The position numbers and the translations under genes are program-made. The notes beneath the pieces were generated by a model, which saw only the letters and a list, made by a program, of their open reading frames with translations, was not told the origin of the DNA and did not search any database. From Hirudinaria manillensis (taxonomy: Eukaryota; Annelida; Clitellata; Hirudinida; Hirudinidae), in the NCBI GenBank assembly GCA_034509925.1, contig CM067527.1:7551501-7615500 (forward strand): 64,000 nucleotides of DNA. Direction: 5' to 3'. Each line of letters starts with the position of its first letter. Positions within the stretch are counted from its first letter, which is position 1. Of the stretch, positions 63,139 through 64,000 are shown piece by piece.

Positions 63139-64000
63139 ATTTATTTACTTAATTATTTACTGAAAAAGCACGATTAACTCTTTAATATTACTGCCATATT
63201 TTCCAAAACGATTAAAAACATTCGAACTAAATGGTAAAAAGTAATCAGATACTCGTTGCTAAGAAACCACGGTTAATTACTTGTCAGAGTAATGTTACAA
63301 CAGCGATGAGAAAAGATGTAAATCAATGGTAAAGCAATATCCGCATGAACGCTTTCTGTTTGCTTTCGTGCCATAAAATTCATCTGTAATTGAATTTAGC
63401 AACAATTCAGCAGGAATTGTAAACCTCCAAGCGTCATAAATTCTCGGAAATTCTGTGAAATTGTCTTCGAGAGGCGAGGACGGAAGTACTTGTGAAAGGA
63501 GGACATTTTATTCATCAACCATCTTTCAATCCAATTCATTCACTGTTCCATCCACCAATCCGTCCATCCTTATGAAATTAAGATGAACTCCGATAATTTT
63601 CGATAATCCCAATTTGTGAGAAATTTATGGTCGAGGATTTTAATGTTGAATGATTCCCTTTAAAAGTCAACATTTATTGGATTTCTTGAAGTTACATAAT
63701 TCAAGGTATCGTTCAATGTTTAATAACAAGAATAATAACATAGAATAACAATATAAGTTGACGAATTGAAAGTAATGAATGTATGAATTAAGCATCTGAT
63801 TAAGCATCATATTTATAAATTATTACAATGGCCTACGATGAACTTATTTTAAAAAATTAGCTTATTATTTATGCAATAAACCATTGTAAATATGTTAAAG
63901 CTTGCAATAAATTTGCAATGCCTTGAATGAAAGACTAAAGTTGGTGATCGAGGATCGGACACTAATGGGATGACCGTGTGACAGGCTGGGACCTTAACTT
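63139..64000. other. Right edge, no gene seen
   Basis: AT-rich DNA. The last about 80 bases (63920-64000) are more balanced and could start a repeat element or exon, but they are cut by the window end. Confidence 0.35.

Overview
The window looks like nuclear DNA of an invertebrate animal, probably a protostome. It is AT-rich (roughly 70 % by eye), has spliced genes with short introns, carries a eukaryotic initiator tRNA, and is packed with AAT-type and other simple repeats. The genes recognised are a PCID2 orthologue and a three-Ig cell-surface protein of the DIP/lachesin kind. The mobile elements are CR1-, R2/R4-, Tc1- and MULE-like. I cannot name the species.

Layout. 23-3997 (minus): a complete 15-exon PCID2 gene, including one intron with U12-type AT-AC ends. 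5.5-11.6 kb: a graveyard of broken elements (CR1-like RT, Tc1 transposase, MULE-like pieces, an R2-like endonuclease end) and a fragment of a picorna-like virus capsid gene. 11.8 kb: a decayed copy of the first two PCID2 exons. 13.9-22.5 kb: three small genes about 4.1 kb apart, two on plus and one on minus, that share a TATA promoter, a phase-1 intron and a conserved C-terminus (LPDH, intron, DLPFP...). I do not recognise this family and consider it the main discovery candidate. 25.5 kb and 47.9 kb: isolated exon-like segments. 31.6-38.4 kb (minus): seven phase-consistent exons of the Ig gene, with an initiator tRNA-Met gene on the opposite strand inside an intron. 45.6-46.1 kb: a 530-bp (GATG)n array. 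47.0-50.3 kb: two closely related R2/R4-like retrotransposon copies in opposite orientation, each with its truncated 5' end and its 3' end in AAT repeats. 59.4-61.8 kb: a 796-codon, Ser-rich, largely disordered open exon. 62.5-63.1 kb: a roughly 625-bp (TTTA)n array.

The remainder is intergenic or intronic AT-rich DNA with simple repeats. PCID2 belongs to the mRNA-export (TREX-2-like) machinery and the Ig gene to neuronal adhesion. Nothing links them functionally, so the window is a chance neighbourhood and not a pathway cluster. All exon models come from reading splice sites, reading frame and remembered family conservation. No search was run.
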